The notes below the pieces were generated by a model. It saw only the letters and a list, made by a program, of their open reading frames with translations. It searched no databases and was not told the origin of the DNA. A program made the position numbers and the translations under genes. A DNA stretch of 64,000 nucleotides from Multifurca ochricompacta. Taxonomy: Eukaryota > Basidiomycota > Agaricomycetes > Russulales > Russulaceae. The stretch is taken from the NCBI GenBank assembly GCA_022496185.1, contig WTXG01000001.1:124001-188000 (forward strand), in the 5' to 3' direction. Positions 34,697 to 46,781 of the stretch are shown in pieces (position 1 is the stretch's first letter; every line of letters begins with the position of its first letter).

Positions 34697-37600
34697 TCAC
34701 GAACCGTAACGATTCATGAGTTGAGTATATGTCTCTGTAATCTAGTTTCACGCGGACGTGAGAATAAGGTTGAAAAAAAAAAAAAACATGAGGGGATGAC
34801 GCACTTTCTTTGCTCTGATTGTACCATCGGGAACATAACTACATATCCGACTGCTGGCCTCGAACCATCGCCTGGCATCATCCAGCAAGGATACGCTTGG
34901 AAACATGTGTGAATGACGTGCGAGGTGCGGAAAGTAAAGCCGTACTGAAGGCACTCGATCCCCGTGTTGTAAGAAGACGTGAGAAGCCAATAGCGCTCGT
35001 CCATCGGGTATGTCTTTTCGCCGGGGAGGGAAACAATGGTAAGTCACCTAGCTGGAGGGAGAGATTGTGATCACCTCCTCGCCATCGCCATCTCCCCCAT
35101 GCTCCTCCAGCACGGCTATGGCCTGCTCAACATACCCGATGGCCTTCAGGCGGTCTGGCGCCGTATTCCGGGAGAGAAGCATGGTGCAAATGGCACGCAA
35201 CCATCGGGCGAATTTCCCAACAGACAACGCGTTGCGGTCGAGGCTAGCGTGAAGTATCGCCTGCAGTCGAATTTAGGCACATGAGCGGCAGAACAAAGAG
35301 CGCTGAACGAATGCTGGGCCGCACTTCTAGTGCGACGAAAAGAACTGGATGGGATGGGCGGAGTTAGCCAATTTTGGAAATTCACAGCCTGGCTGATGTC
35401 CGCACCATCCAGAGGGCATCTTGAGCGGACCACTACATGGTGGGGTAGCTTAGTGGATTGTTCCTTTATTTTATTTTATTTTGCTTTGGGCTGCACTTAC
35501 GAGCATATCGGCAATGGCCTCGAATGTGTCGGAAAGTGGAGTTTCGCACTGCGCAACCTTCTGCCAGTTCCGTGCGACTTGTTTAGGGAAATACAATTGA
35601 CAGAGGAAGAAACATATACTTGAATAACCTTGAGTATCAATTGCCATTCTTTCGTCCGACAGGCGAGTTCTGCCTCGAACATCAACAATATATTGAGACA
35701 CTGTAGGACGCGATGAATGTTGTTAGAGCTTATCACGCCTTTCTCCATGATCTTGCGCAACCGTCCTTCGCAGTTCTGAATTTCGTGGGCGGTGAACTCA
35801 AGCTGAGTTGCAAAGATAAATTAATGACACCTGGAGGGGGATAAAGGGGGGGGGGAGGGGAATCGTACCGTATCAGAATTAACTAACTGAAGTTCCAGTT
35901 TGCGCATAGCAAACACTTCTCGATTGGCGTCAGATGAGCGGAGAGAACAAAGACGGCAAGTTGTATTGGAAACGCACCCCTAGCCGAGGTAGCGGCAAAG
36001 GAGGAAAAGACGATACACAAATGCATCTCTTCGTCCGCTTCAAGCGCCGTTTCCAAGTAAGTCTCCAAAAGCTAGGGCAGCAGGGTATGGAGTAAAGGTA
36101 GCCCGGGGGGAGAAGAAAAAGGGCGCGCACCTCGCGTGACACATCAAAAAGGGGAGGCACTCTTTCTTCAGCGTTATCCCATTCCGTACACCCCTGTACT
36201 GCGCAGTTGTATGCGGTACGCCACAGCCAGGATATATCCTTAATTATGAGGGAGGCACGTTTTTCTTTACAAGCAGTATTGACCAATGTTCTCGCTTAAT
36301 CAAGCAAGGCCTGAATGGCAGGGACTTGACAGATCCACCAATCGTAAGGACTCACCTGTGGCAAAGTGCCCGGTCAGCGCATCGATGAGGGCGTCCCTGG
36401 TTTCCGTGCGTGCACCATGATGAGGGACGTGGTATACACCGAGAAGTGTCCTCCACTTACTTTCCCATAGCATTCGAGGGATCGGCTATGAGGCGAAGAA
36501 CGAGTCTGATCATACAGCGAACTAGGGTAATAGGTTCCACGTTCATCTCGGCCGCCTGCCGGTCCCTTATGGAGTCTAAGAGTGCCTGTAGAACGGAGAG
36601 GAGTACATTCTTAAGATCAGATTCATGTGCCACCCGCGTGGCCATGAGCAACATTCTGTGGTCGAAGCAGGTACCATGAACCATTGCCTTGACCGCCTGA
36701 ATAGCTAAGGGTGCCATCATGAGGTGGCGACCAGGTCGTTATCGGCAAGAATCAGTGAAATCATACCGTCATTTTCCCATCCTTTAGCACGGTGTCAGTA
36801 TAGAATTGGCTGTCTATTGCACACTGCCCGATAAGTACTCTTACCCTGCTTGACTGCAACCAAAAATGTCAGATAGTGGGTTGCTGCCTCATCTCCGGGG
36901 CATTGGCGGATTATGGCCAACGCTTGCGCATATTCCTCTTGCTCGATATGACAAAGTGCTGCCTTTCGGAAACATTTGCTTGCACAGGCGTCTGCAACAC
37001 TCAAAAAAGCTTTGCGCGTTCCAAGAAGAAACCAATCGACGGAGTCCGAATAGCGCTTGAGGGAGTGCTTTCGCTCTCCGTACTGATAAAACAACTACGG
37101 ACGTCTCTCATTATCGCACCGCACTGAAGACAGGACACATACCATGAGACACGCAGTGGCGCCAATCTTATGGAGCTCAAATTCGGTGGACTCCAACACT
37201 AGAACCTCAATGGCATCGGTCTGCGCCCGAGGAAAGCTTCCACGTACGAGAAAAAGTTTCCCCAAGATCATGCATCGCCCTGGCATGATCCACGTCCTTG
37301 GAACAGTGAAAGATTATAGCCAAAAGAAGGCGGTCTACAAATGGCAACCCCGAATGGTTGACAGCTCCCAGGCAGACCTGAAGGCACATTTGAATGACTT
37401 TTACCACCAGTCTTTCACACATTTAGGAAGTATCAGCAACAACGGAAATACCGAAACTTACTGATGATGCGGCAGCGTCCTCAGATCGAGCAGGATACTA
37501 GATAGCGCATGCATGATGGTGAGGGATTAGTGGTTACCCAGAAGATCCTAGGCCAGATGGAGATGCACTTAGTGACGTTGTCTTCTGTGAACTCCATATA

Positions 37601-39581
37601 ATCAATGATAGACCTGAATGCTGAGCACGCCGTGATCAGTATTTGGCCGAATCAATTTACCAAGAGCTGTCGACCCGAATTTGAGGCTCACTTTCGAACA
37701 GGGCATCCTCGGGGGCGTTCCGCCGTTTTAAGACCGCCAGTTTCCACCACCGTAATTCTTGATTCGCTGCATCCTTCTACAAGGCCGGTAATGTATGGAC
37801 GACAATAGACTGTGGGGCTGATGGATGCTTACGTCGTCCGGAGGTATGGAATCAAGTAACTCATTCAGGGCAGTTTCGGCGCGCGTAAGATTCTCTGCAT
37901 TCAAACTGGATGAAAGGACGTAGGCACGTGCTGAACCGGAGGTTCAGCAACGTGAGATGAGGAAAGCAGGGACGGACGGTCAAGCGAACCTAAATTTCTC
38001 AATATGCACCGCTGAGGCATAAGGGTCCGTGGTCAGTCACAACGTTCAATGAAAGCGACTCCCACCTTCAATTCAATAGCACCGGCGGTTAGCGTGTCAT
38101 CAAGGTGCTCCACCAGGGAGAATGCCTTTTGCAACCACCTCACAGCCTCCTCGGCTCTCGCGTCAATTTTCGTCTCCTTGTCTCGGCCACCACCGGATAG
38201 AAGCGACCTTCCGATCTCAAGAACTTTTGACGCCAGCAGCTCACGCTGGAGGGGAAGAAGGACGAGACTTCAGGCAAACGGACATGAGGTGAAATTTGGA
38301 AGGAGCATACGTCACGCGCGGACAAATGGGTCAGGCGTTCAACATTGCTTTCTAGGATGATCAGATGGGCGCGGAACCCACCTCGGCAGAGCAAGCAACA
38401 ACATACCGGTGATGTTCCGAAGCATATATTGAGCGACGCTGTCGTTGCCTTCCTTCCAAGCCTGGGAGTGTGACTCAGCACGGGAACACATGTATGCGAT
38501 ACATTTTTGCTGGGCACGAGGCTTACGGCTTCCATTCTACTGCAGTAATAGACCACGGTTGCCTGCGCTATGGACTGCTGATGCATATTATTTTGGGGGT
38601 CGTCTGCATTTCGGAGGCTTTGCTCAAACTGGAACAATTCAAAAAAAAAAAAGAAAAAAAAGAAAACGCAAAATGGGGGATTAAAGCGAGCCCGACCACG
38701 CCATTTACAATGCGCACCTTGGCAGCGGACGTTAACACGCTGGAAGCCAATTCGTATTTCCCCAGGTCTGGGAACAAAACAGTCCGAAAGAAGGAAATGG
38801 TGAGGGTCACACGTGGTGATATAGGACCGTGAGACGTGTTCCTGGGAAAGGGAAACATATTACCTGCTAGGGTGGCACCGGTCTTGCTTGCTAATTGTAA
38901 CATGTGAACGAGACCTAGGATAGACAACGGGCGATTTAATGTCCAGACCGCAGTGCATCTAAAGGGAAGGCTGACAGTCCACATCGAGGTTCTCGGGTGA
39001 ACCTGCTTCAATAAGACGGAAGCCGGCAAGTCGTACTGGAGTGAGGGGTTGGAGGGAAGGGCAGGGTACATAAGGGGAGATGACGGCAGAAGGTGAGACC
39101 AGTAGAAGAGAGTTACTAGACACGTACAGGCCGCAACGAGGGGAGGCATCTGATCACCAACGAGGAGACGCATAGAGCTGGAATGGTTCCATAAATAAGT
39201 GCCTATTCGGGACAGATGCAGTAAGGAAGTCAAGGGACAGCGGGATGGACAGACCCTCCCGATCGAGGATATCGGCCTGACACTGGTCTAACAAGGGGTG
39301 GCTAGAATTGGAACGTAGAATGAGGAGACGTTCGGACAAAGTGGCGAGTTCGTAAAGCTCGGTGACGAGAGTTGGGTGATGAGCGCTTTGAGAGTCCGCG
39401 CGGTGATTAAGTTTGGTTTTGATTCTAAGAATGAGATCTTTGCGGACGGAGTTGTTGTTGTTGTTGTTGTTGTTGTTAAAAAGTGTGACAAGCGCTCAAT
39501 AAAAAAAATGAGGATAATCACCTTGAATGGAGTCAAAATTTTCGAAATCTGATGTCCGTTCTTTCCTCTTATGAGCGGACA
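34697..39581 (-). CDS. SPO22: Spo22/Zip4 (TEX11)-like meiosis TPR protein
   Basis: Large multi-exon gene. The N-terminus MSAHKRKERTSDFENFDSIQ (39522-39581) splices over an 84-nt intron containing (AAC)n to DLILRIKTKLNHR...TELYELATLSERL, then DREGTYLWNHSSSMRLLVGDQ, a pattern conserved in Spo22 proteins. TPR-like segments follow (RKALCHIEQEEYAQALAIIRQ, SVDWFLLGTRKAFLSVADACAS, AIEVLVLESTEFELHKIGATAC). The C-terminus has the diagnostic DERYWLLTSSYNTGIECLQ, LDDARRWFEASSRICSYVPDG and KITETYTQLMNRYGS. Spo22/Zip4 is a ZMM protein that promotes crossovers and synapsis in meiosis, acting on chromosomes. At least a dozen short introns are present; not every junction was resolved. Convergent with UTP18, 180 bp between the two stops. 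Confidence 0.8.
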
Positions 39582-40016
39582 TTATGAGGAAATTCTAAAA
39601 GTTGAGTTGAGCGGTGTTGTGGTGGCGTTTGACGAAGACGAAAACGAAAACCAAGGGTAAAGCGGAGGTTTTGGGGAGGTAAGTGTGACGTGATGAATTG
39701 TGACGAATTGTTGTGTCACAGAAGAGTGATCCCACCCGGGCCTAGGCCGAGCCGAAGGGAAAAAGGGGGAAGGGGAAAGGGGAAAGGGAAGGGAAGGGGA
39801 AGGGGAAGGGGGATGATGAGTATTGATAGATGGGATGGATTGGATGGATGGATGGATAGATGATGATGATGATGATGATGATGATGGATGATGTGATGGA
39901 TGGGAACCGCGGAGGTGAGGTTATGTTATGTTCTTATTTTTTTATTTGCATGGCGTGGTAGATGAGCTGGCACTTCCCTTCATCATACTCATACTCCTCC
40001 TCATCACTCAACTCAC
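39582..40016. other. divergent promoter region with (GAT)n microsatellite
   Basis: Contains a G/A-rich run with AAAGGGGAAAGG units (39.76-39.81 kb), (GGAT)n and a (GAT)n tract at about 39860-39886. It separates the divergent SPO22 and small membrane protein starts. Confidence 0.6.
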
Positions 40017-40671
40017 ATGTCTGAATCTGAATTTACTCTCCCTATCGATGCCGTCTCTCGGGCTAATAGCGTACGTTTCATTCCCCTTCTTCACGAAATT
40101 GAACACCACATTACCCCGTTCTCAAATTTATTCCCCTTCCACTCCCTTCCCCCCCCCTCCCCTCCCCCCCTTCCCCCCTTTCCTTTAGAACGCCCGACGT
40201 GACGGTACATTTGCGGGCCTCACTGCCGGTCTACTTGGAGGTCCGCCATCTTCTATCTTCTCTTTCCGATGCCGTCTCAACACCACTTCGCGCTTAGTTA
40301 TTATCGGCAGTAGATTAGGCCTGAGTAGAAACAAGACTTTCATCACTGGAATTAGTGAGTAAAAAACCCCTGTACCAACTCAACCCAACTATGCCTATCG
40401 AAGCCATTGTGACAACAATTGCGGCACCGGGCCTCCTATCCCCCCCAAAAAAATTATATTCCTTAGAGCTTGCTTCTCAAGTCAAGGCGTCCTGACGTGA
40501 CCATTGCCCTTTCTGTCATCAGTCACTGGAATACTCTCCGGCTATCAGTTCACTCAAGGCTTTACCGCCGCTAATATGTCACGCCTACGTGCCGAAGTAG
40601 CAGCTGCCCAAGAAGCAAAAGCAAAGCATAAGGCGGCAGCCTCCGAAGGAGAGCACACGCCGCAATTGTGA
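40017..40671 (+). CDS. small glycine-zipper membrane protein, uncharacterised
   Basis: Four exons: ATG at 40017 to GCTAATAGC, then AACGCCCGACGT... to CTTGGAG, then TTATTATCGGC... to GGAATTA, then TCACTGGAATACTC... to the TGA at 40669-40671. The product is about 94 residues: MSESEFTLPIDAVSRANSNA RRDGT, followed by two closely spaced hydrophobic Gly-rich helices (FAGLTAGLLGVIIGSRLGL and TFITGIITGILSGYQFTQGF), and a short Ala/Lys-rich coiled-coil-like tail (LRAEVAAAQEAKAKHKAA). The GxxxG spacing suggests helix packing in a membrane, and mitochondria are a reasonable but unproven guess. The family was not recognised. Pyrimidine tracts (CCCCCCCTCCCC) precede the first acceptor. Confidence 0.65.
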
Positions 40672-43600
40672 CCTGTGGCGCCCTAACTGTGACTGATTTT
40701 ATCCGTTTCGGACTTGTTGGTTGGTGGCCCTATGGTCAGGCGACCAATTTTAACCTCCCAGGGGAAGGGTATCCATACGACTTCCATCGAATAAGATCAC
40801 CGTCATCGGGCACTTCTAGTCATCATAAATCTGTTCTGTTCTGTTCTGTTCTTTTTAAGGGCCGCATTGTCGCAGCCAGTTATGTCAAACCTTAGAAAGG
40901 GTTTGCTGACTCGCGGCATTCATCTTTGGGGGGGGAGTGCTGGAACTGGAACTGGATCGCATCGTTGGCTGGCGGCTACTACGGCACGATCACGCGCTAC
41001 GGCTAGAACGGACTCCGCCATTTCCAAACTTTTAACTTGTCCCTGCCCAACCAACCCGCTAGCCGAATTTGGCGTCCGTGACTCGGATAGTTACGTCCAC
41101 CGCCTAGACAAAAGTAAGGTGGCGTGTCACTCTCGCCCATTCGTATCTATTTGCCGCGTGCTTTTTAAACCCCGGTGGTCCCGAGTTTGGGAGAGGTCCA
41201 GAACAGTTGGTTGTTGTTGGAAAACAGGCTTTCGAATAAGTCCGCTGGCACTATCGGCACCACCATCATTTATTGTTCATTGTTCGAATGGAAAGGAAAG
41301 GAAAGGAAAGAAAAGGAAAGAAAAGGGATGATGACCCCTCCCGCGGGACCGTCCAATCACCGCCTATATCAGATCGGTGGCACCGCACCCATAAAACTAG
41401 AGAGTCTTCGTCCGAAGTCCGAAGAAAGGGTACTTCCTGTGCTGCCGTCAAGTGCCATGATGATATGATATATGTAGTCGGTATGGAGGCTTACACGGAA
41501 GTCCCAGGATCTCACTCACATGCCAAATATTTAGTTTCTGCGCTTGACTCGGATCCTGTCGTAGCGTACCTAGCTGTGCGGTCTCATAAATAAGTCCATG
41601 CGAGCGAGAGATATGAGTTGTGTGTGACGTGGATGCTCCAGATTTGACTGACGGGACGGACTTGGGTGAAACTCGGTCCACTTTCCCCCATGGAGCGCGT
41701 GCGTGAAAATGTCGCAGCTCAGCCGTAGTATAGCACATCGCATCTCCCTCCCCTCCTTAATTAGGTCCCGGTAACTGGAGTGCTTCCCATAATAATACTA
41801 TTCTATTCTATTCTATTCTATTCCTCTTTCCCTCAAATCTCACCTCACGTTGAAATATGGGCGCAGCGCGCTCCACAGTTGTTGTATACCTGCACGGAAA
41901 GTGTCAATACAGTTACTTTCCCTTTTTCCTCCTTGAGAGAGAGAGAGAGAAACATTATTTATCCGCATCCCGCGTCCCCGTATCGATACGTCAACGTCAA
42001 CGTCAATCAACAAGCGCACTTTATTTTAATTTTATCTGTTTGAATAATAAGACAAAAATAAAGATAAATATTTTTTGTCTTTTTTTTTCTTTTTCTTCTT
42101 CTTCTTCCCTCCCCTCTCTACCCACCGAGGCATAAAACTAAAAACTGAAACAAACTTGATGAACCGCGGTGAGAAAAAAAAAAAACGAAAAGTTGAAATA
42201 AGACGGGAGATCCGAATCCGGAACGGGTCACCGCGGTTTTTCGCCCTTGTTGATCTTCTTTTTTCTGTTCTGTTGTTGTTGTTGTTGTTGTTGTGTGTAG
42301 TGTGTGTGGTGTGGTGTGTGTGTCAAACTGAGCCCCCCTGGGCCTGTGGACTCACTCACACACCCCCTTCCTTCAGCTTCGGGGCGGTCAGCTGGTTGTT
42401 TACATTTATTGATTTTTTCGTAATTTGTCGGGTGAGGGTGGATGGTCGGTGGCGTGGTGGACAAGGTAGAGTGGCAGCGTCATTATTATCATCAATCATC
42501 ATCATCATCATTTTTGATGGTCTCAGCACCAGCGAGCGTGAGCCAAAAAAAAAAAAAAGATCATTTCTCCATACACACCCACCAATGAATGAAAAAAAAA
42601 TATTCAATTTGACTTGAATGAGTCAATTATTATTTTATTTATTTTCAAATTTTCCAAAACACTTCACCCCGTCCCATCACTCACCTTCCTCCCCCTTTCC
42701 CCCTCTCCAGCCAGGGTACCCAAGAAGGGGAGGGGGGGGGGGGGAAAAAAAATAACAACCAAAAAAAAAAAAGTTATAATCAGAACCCCTGTGTGAACAG
42801 GGTCGTCAGGATCACGGAAACGGGTTATTATTGCGATGTGATGCGAGGGCGAGGGACCCCACGCGCGGGAGAGAACGTACCGAGTTAAGTGAAATAAGTA
42901 TTTCTAAAAATAAAATAAATAAAAAATAAAATACGTGTGTAGCACGAAGTGGAGGTTGCGGTGTGCGTACGACGAAGCGGAAGGAACGAATGAACTGGAA
43001 CAAATGCGGGCCATACTATACCATACATACATACATATACATATACATATATATATATATACATACACTTCCATTTGGCGGTGTCACTCCAGTTACCTTC
43101 ATAAGGCCGTTGCGGTGGCATTTTACTTAACGCGGGATCCGACCGTCGGGAATGGACGGAATGGGGAGAGTAGGTAGGGTAGGAGGAAGAGAGAGAAGGG
43201 GGAGCGGCGCGGATCACGCTGTCGCTGTATAACATCCGACTAACCGAATCTCTCTCTCTCTTTCTTCTTCCCCCTTCCTTCACCTTCCTCTTCCCTGCTG
43301 TTGCGCTGCGGCGCGGCTGACTGGCGAGCGCGAGCGAGGAAAAGGAAAGGAAAATAAAATAATAAAATAATAAATAGAATAGTATATAGAAATAGAATAG
43401 AATAGAATAGAATAGAAAAAAAATACTGATATGTATGTAATGTATGTGTAATCGAAAAAGGATAAATGAGTTAGCAATGGATGTGCTCTCAACACCGTTT
43501 ACGGTTAGTAATTTAGTTTAGGCTTTTTATGTTTTATTTTCTCAAGCTCATGTGGGAGGTGGAGATGGGAGATGGGAGGTGGAAGGAAGAGAGGGAGGAT

Positions 43601-44504
43601 CACTAACAGGGGTGTCACTGAGACTGAGACTGAGACTGAGACTGAGACGAAGTCCGATGAGTTAGTTAGACAACGGACGCGGACGCGAACGGGAAAAGGA
43701 CTCAAAGCCTAACACGGTCAGTACCTTTTGGGAGAGAAAAACGGAGATCGTTTGGTTTGGTGGGTGATCGTGTGGCGTAGAAGAAGAAAGGACCCTTACC
43801 CCTCTTCCCTCCCTTCCTTTCCTTCCTTACTTCCTTCCTTATTTCTCTCGCTCTCTACTTGTACTTTCATTCTCATCATCCATCTCATCCCTTTAAAACC
43901 TACTCATATAGCCAGAAAAATAAAGGCCGAGGATGGCAACGGGTGAATAACAATCGGGACCAAATTTTAAAATAAAATGCAGGGTTTTGAAAAAGTTAAT
44001 TTGTTGTTTTGTTTCGTTTCGTTTTTCGGAAGTTCGGAGCCTAGTAGTTTTTATTTTATTTACCACGCCTGATGCTCTAAATCGGGTATTTCAGATCTTC
44101 ATTCACGACTCTCTATTCACCGGCATCTCGGAAATTGGTCTGCTACCCTGCCGGGGCGCTGAACACCATATGATATTGCATCATGTTTGCACGTGTGCAC
44201 GCGTGCGATTGTGAACCGACAAAAATCAAACCCAGGGGGTTTGATACACAATGTATGAGTGGAAGTTGAATTGAAGGAAGAATTAGGAAAGAAAAGAAAA
44301 AAAAAAAAAAAAAAAAAGAAAAGTGCTTCTCTGAAAGTTATGCGAATGGGAAACAATGACATGACATGCAAGGAGGAGGTGGATTGAATGTATTGAGTCC
44401 GAATGCTAAACGTAGTAGGGTGGGTTGTGTATGTATGCGAGAGTGCAGGAAGGAAAAGATGGATTGGTTGGTGGTGGTGATGGTGGTGGTGGTGTACAAT
44501 AAGA
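40672..44504. other. microsatellite-rich intergenic stretch, no gene seen
   Basis: Contains (CTGTT)n at 40.83-40.85 kb, (GGAAA)n at 41.29-41.33 kb, (CTATT)n at 41.80-41.82 kb, T runs at 42.07-42.09 kb, (TTG)n at about 42270-42294, a G run at 42.73 kb, (AT)n near 43.05 kb, (AATAG)n near 43.39-43.42 kb and (GAGACT)n at 43.62-43.65 kb. Open frames here are short and dominated by these repeats. Confidence 0.5.
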
Positions 44505-44773
44505 TTAAGTGATGCATGTAGACCAAAATGTCCAGTGCCCGTAATTCGTAGCGTGGCATGAAAAAAAACCATGGGTGAAAAGGACATGACAAGAACGAAA
44601 AAGATGATTAAGGCGACGACCACGACGCCAATGATAATCAGGGGAGTATGCCGTTGTAGGATAATGGTATTGTACGCCAGGAGGACCGGCGTTGGCAAAA
44701 GGTGCCAAAAGAATCGACCCATTCGTCGCCTCTCGCAAGCCGGGAAGGGACTCCTGTACGTCCATTCCGCGTG

Positions 44774-44804
<31 letters not shown>

Positions 44805-46781
44805 ATAATTGGGATCGTGAGATAGGGTAGCATTTGCATTATTCCAGGAGACCGTCGTCGTGTGAGAGGTAGGACGGGAGGTAATGTGACATTGACATTG
44901 ACACTGACACTAGAGTGATGAGGGCTCGCCGAAGCCGATTGAATCGCATAGGGCACGGGTGGCTGAGGGTAAGCGTAATGTGAAGGCGCTGAAGATTCTG
45001 GTGGTTGGTGATACCTCAAGAGACCCTTGCGTGATCGGCTGTCCTCTGCTGCCATAGGGGAACCTGCCAAAGAATAGAAGTACAGGTGCTGAGGCTATGT
45101 CAGCATAAAAAGGTCATATGACTTAATCAGTCCAAAAAAAACAAACATTACCTTTGGAACCGGCCTTGGTTTAGTTGGGTCCAATCGATACGACGCAATC
45201 AACGTTCGAGGCGGAACATGCCGTGTCGATGCCGTCAGGGCAATGCCCTCAGCAGACTGGGAAAGTGAAAGTGCAGGTGACGAGCCCAAGGATATTTTGA
45301 GAAGGACTGTAACGATTCAAGAGGGGATGGTGTGTGAACACCGGCAGCTGTAGACTGCGGAATTTCCAACCCAAGGCCCATCGGCCTCTTTGCAGGTCGT
45401 ACAAGATCAAACGCAGCAGATGTGGGTGAGAACGCGTCAATAGCGGATCGCTTCCCGCGTGAGCGGAGCGGAGATTCGACGTCAACAAACATCTCCGGAG
45501 AGTATTGAGGCTGTGTGCTGGTAAGAGAGTGGGGCGAGTCCACACCACGCAGTAAATGAACCGGAGACGAAGAACGCGCGCGGGCGGACCAAGTTCTACC
45601 ACCTTTCGAAGGCACAGTCAACGGAGCTACTGGACGCACGACAGTTGACGCGCGCGGTGTTTGATGGGACCTCCTCCACTGCCGACTACCCCTTTCTTTA
45701 GCCATGACAAGACCCTCCAGGAGGCCGACCCAACGGACATATGTCTCCTTGTCCACGTAGAGGTTAAAGTCAATGCCAGCAAGAAATTCGCGCTCCATTT
45801 TGTTGATTTCGCTTAAATCGATGCCAGACACCTCCGACCAAGTCTTATTTGTGTACGTGTTGCTGAAAAAAAAAAAAAACGCGACAAATCAGTTCCTCGA
45901 CACGTCGTGCTAAAAACAAAAAAGAAAACGATAGGGGTGCAACTCACTCATCCACAAATTTGTTCGCCATCATGAGCGCTGCGACGGTGACACGAAACTC
46001 GCTTCCAGGGTGAGCAACCGTGCCACTGTTGCGCTCCTTGAGTCGATAGACATAGTGTAAAGATAATACAATGACAGATTGACTAAGCTGAGTAGTCTGA
46101 AGGAGCTTTTGCATGAAATGCACAAAGACAGAGGAGACTGAGAACTGAAGCCTCGCAGTTTTGGGATTGAAGGGTATAAAAGGTTGTGAAGGAGGCGTGC
46201 TAACGGGACTGAGGTTGGAGGATTGAGAAAACCAGAGATAGCAAATCATTTCACAAGTGTTCTCAGCAGTGTACTGAGAAGGACGAGGACGAGGATCGTT
46301 AAACCAGCTCGCGACGTGATCCGAAGGTACATTGTCGGGAGGAGGGGTCGGTGGCTTTTGTCCCCAAGCAGGGTTGGATACATAAGTACGCGACCCGTCC
46401 AGTGAGGGAACGTAAGCTGATATGAGATGGGTCTGGTGAGGTGGATGAATAGCTGCTAGAGGAGGTACTAGATGATGGTGATGATGGTAAAGATTCGAGA
46501 ATGAATTTCATGGATAAAAAGAAAAGAAAAGAAAAAATATACGAACGCGCTGTGTCTTTGTACTGATATTGACGTTGTAAGGATGTGATGGGTGGTAAAG
46601 TGGTCATGGTAGGATGGTGAGGTTTGGAGGACCAAGGAGGGGTGATTGTGTGTAAAGGTTGCCATGACGGATAGGACGCGGTGATGTTGAGGACTTCAGA
46701 TGGTAGAGAAGGGAGGTTCATTGCGTGGCGAGGAGGTAAAGGTAGAGGAGAGGAGAAAGATGAAGTATGTATAACGGCCAT
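44505..46781 (-). CDS. Pho80/Pcl-type cyclin; 3' end uncertain
   Basis: The cyclin core is clear: ENTCEMICYLWFS, FVHFMQKLLQTTQLSQSVIVLSLHYVYRLK, FRVTVAALMMANKFVDDNTYTNKTWSEVSGI, and INKMEREFLAGIDFNLYVDKETYVRWVGLL, the PF08613-type pattern of cyclins that pair with Pho85-like kinases in nutrient and cell-cycle control. The first exon (from 46781) is Pro/Ser-rich; using a GTTCGT donor after DTA restores the frame to LPPLAAIHPPHQTHLISAYV. The core intron after FVDD ends in a long T tract and TTTCAG. C-terminal to the core is a long disordered region with SPLRSRGKRSAIDAFSP, and (AAC/ACA)n. Beyond about 44.9 kb the frame is ambiguous: the frame that gives a poly-Asn run looks more natural than the one giving poly-Thr, implying a one-base shift there. 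The stop used here (44505) is tentative. Confidence 0.75.

Noticed and set aside
42228..42617. Open frames across 42.1-42.6 kb on both strands
   Set aside because: Composed of homopolymer and triplet repeats; no coding signature.
44117..44900. Poly-Thr/poly-His frame with hydrophobic stretch as the cyclin C-terminus
   Set aside because: It depends on microsatellite translation; a membrane segment in a Pho80-like cyclin is implausible, and the alternative frame (poly-Asn, GLREATNGS) looks more natural.
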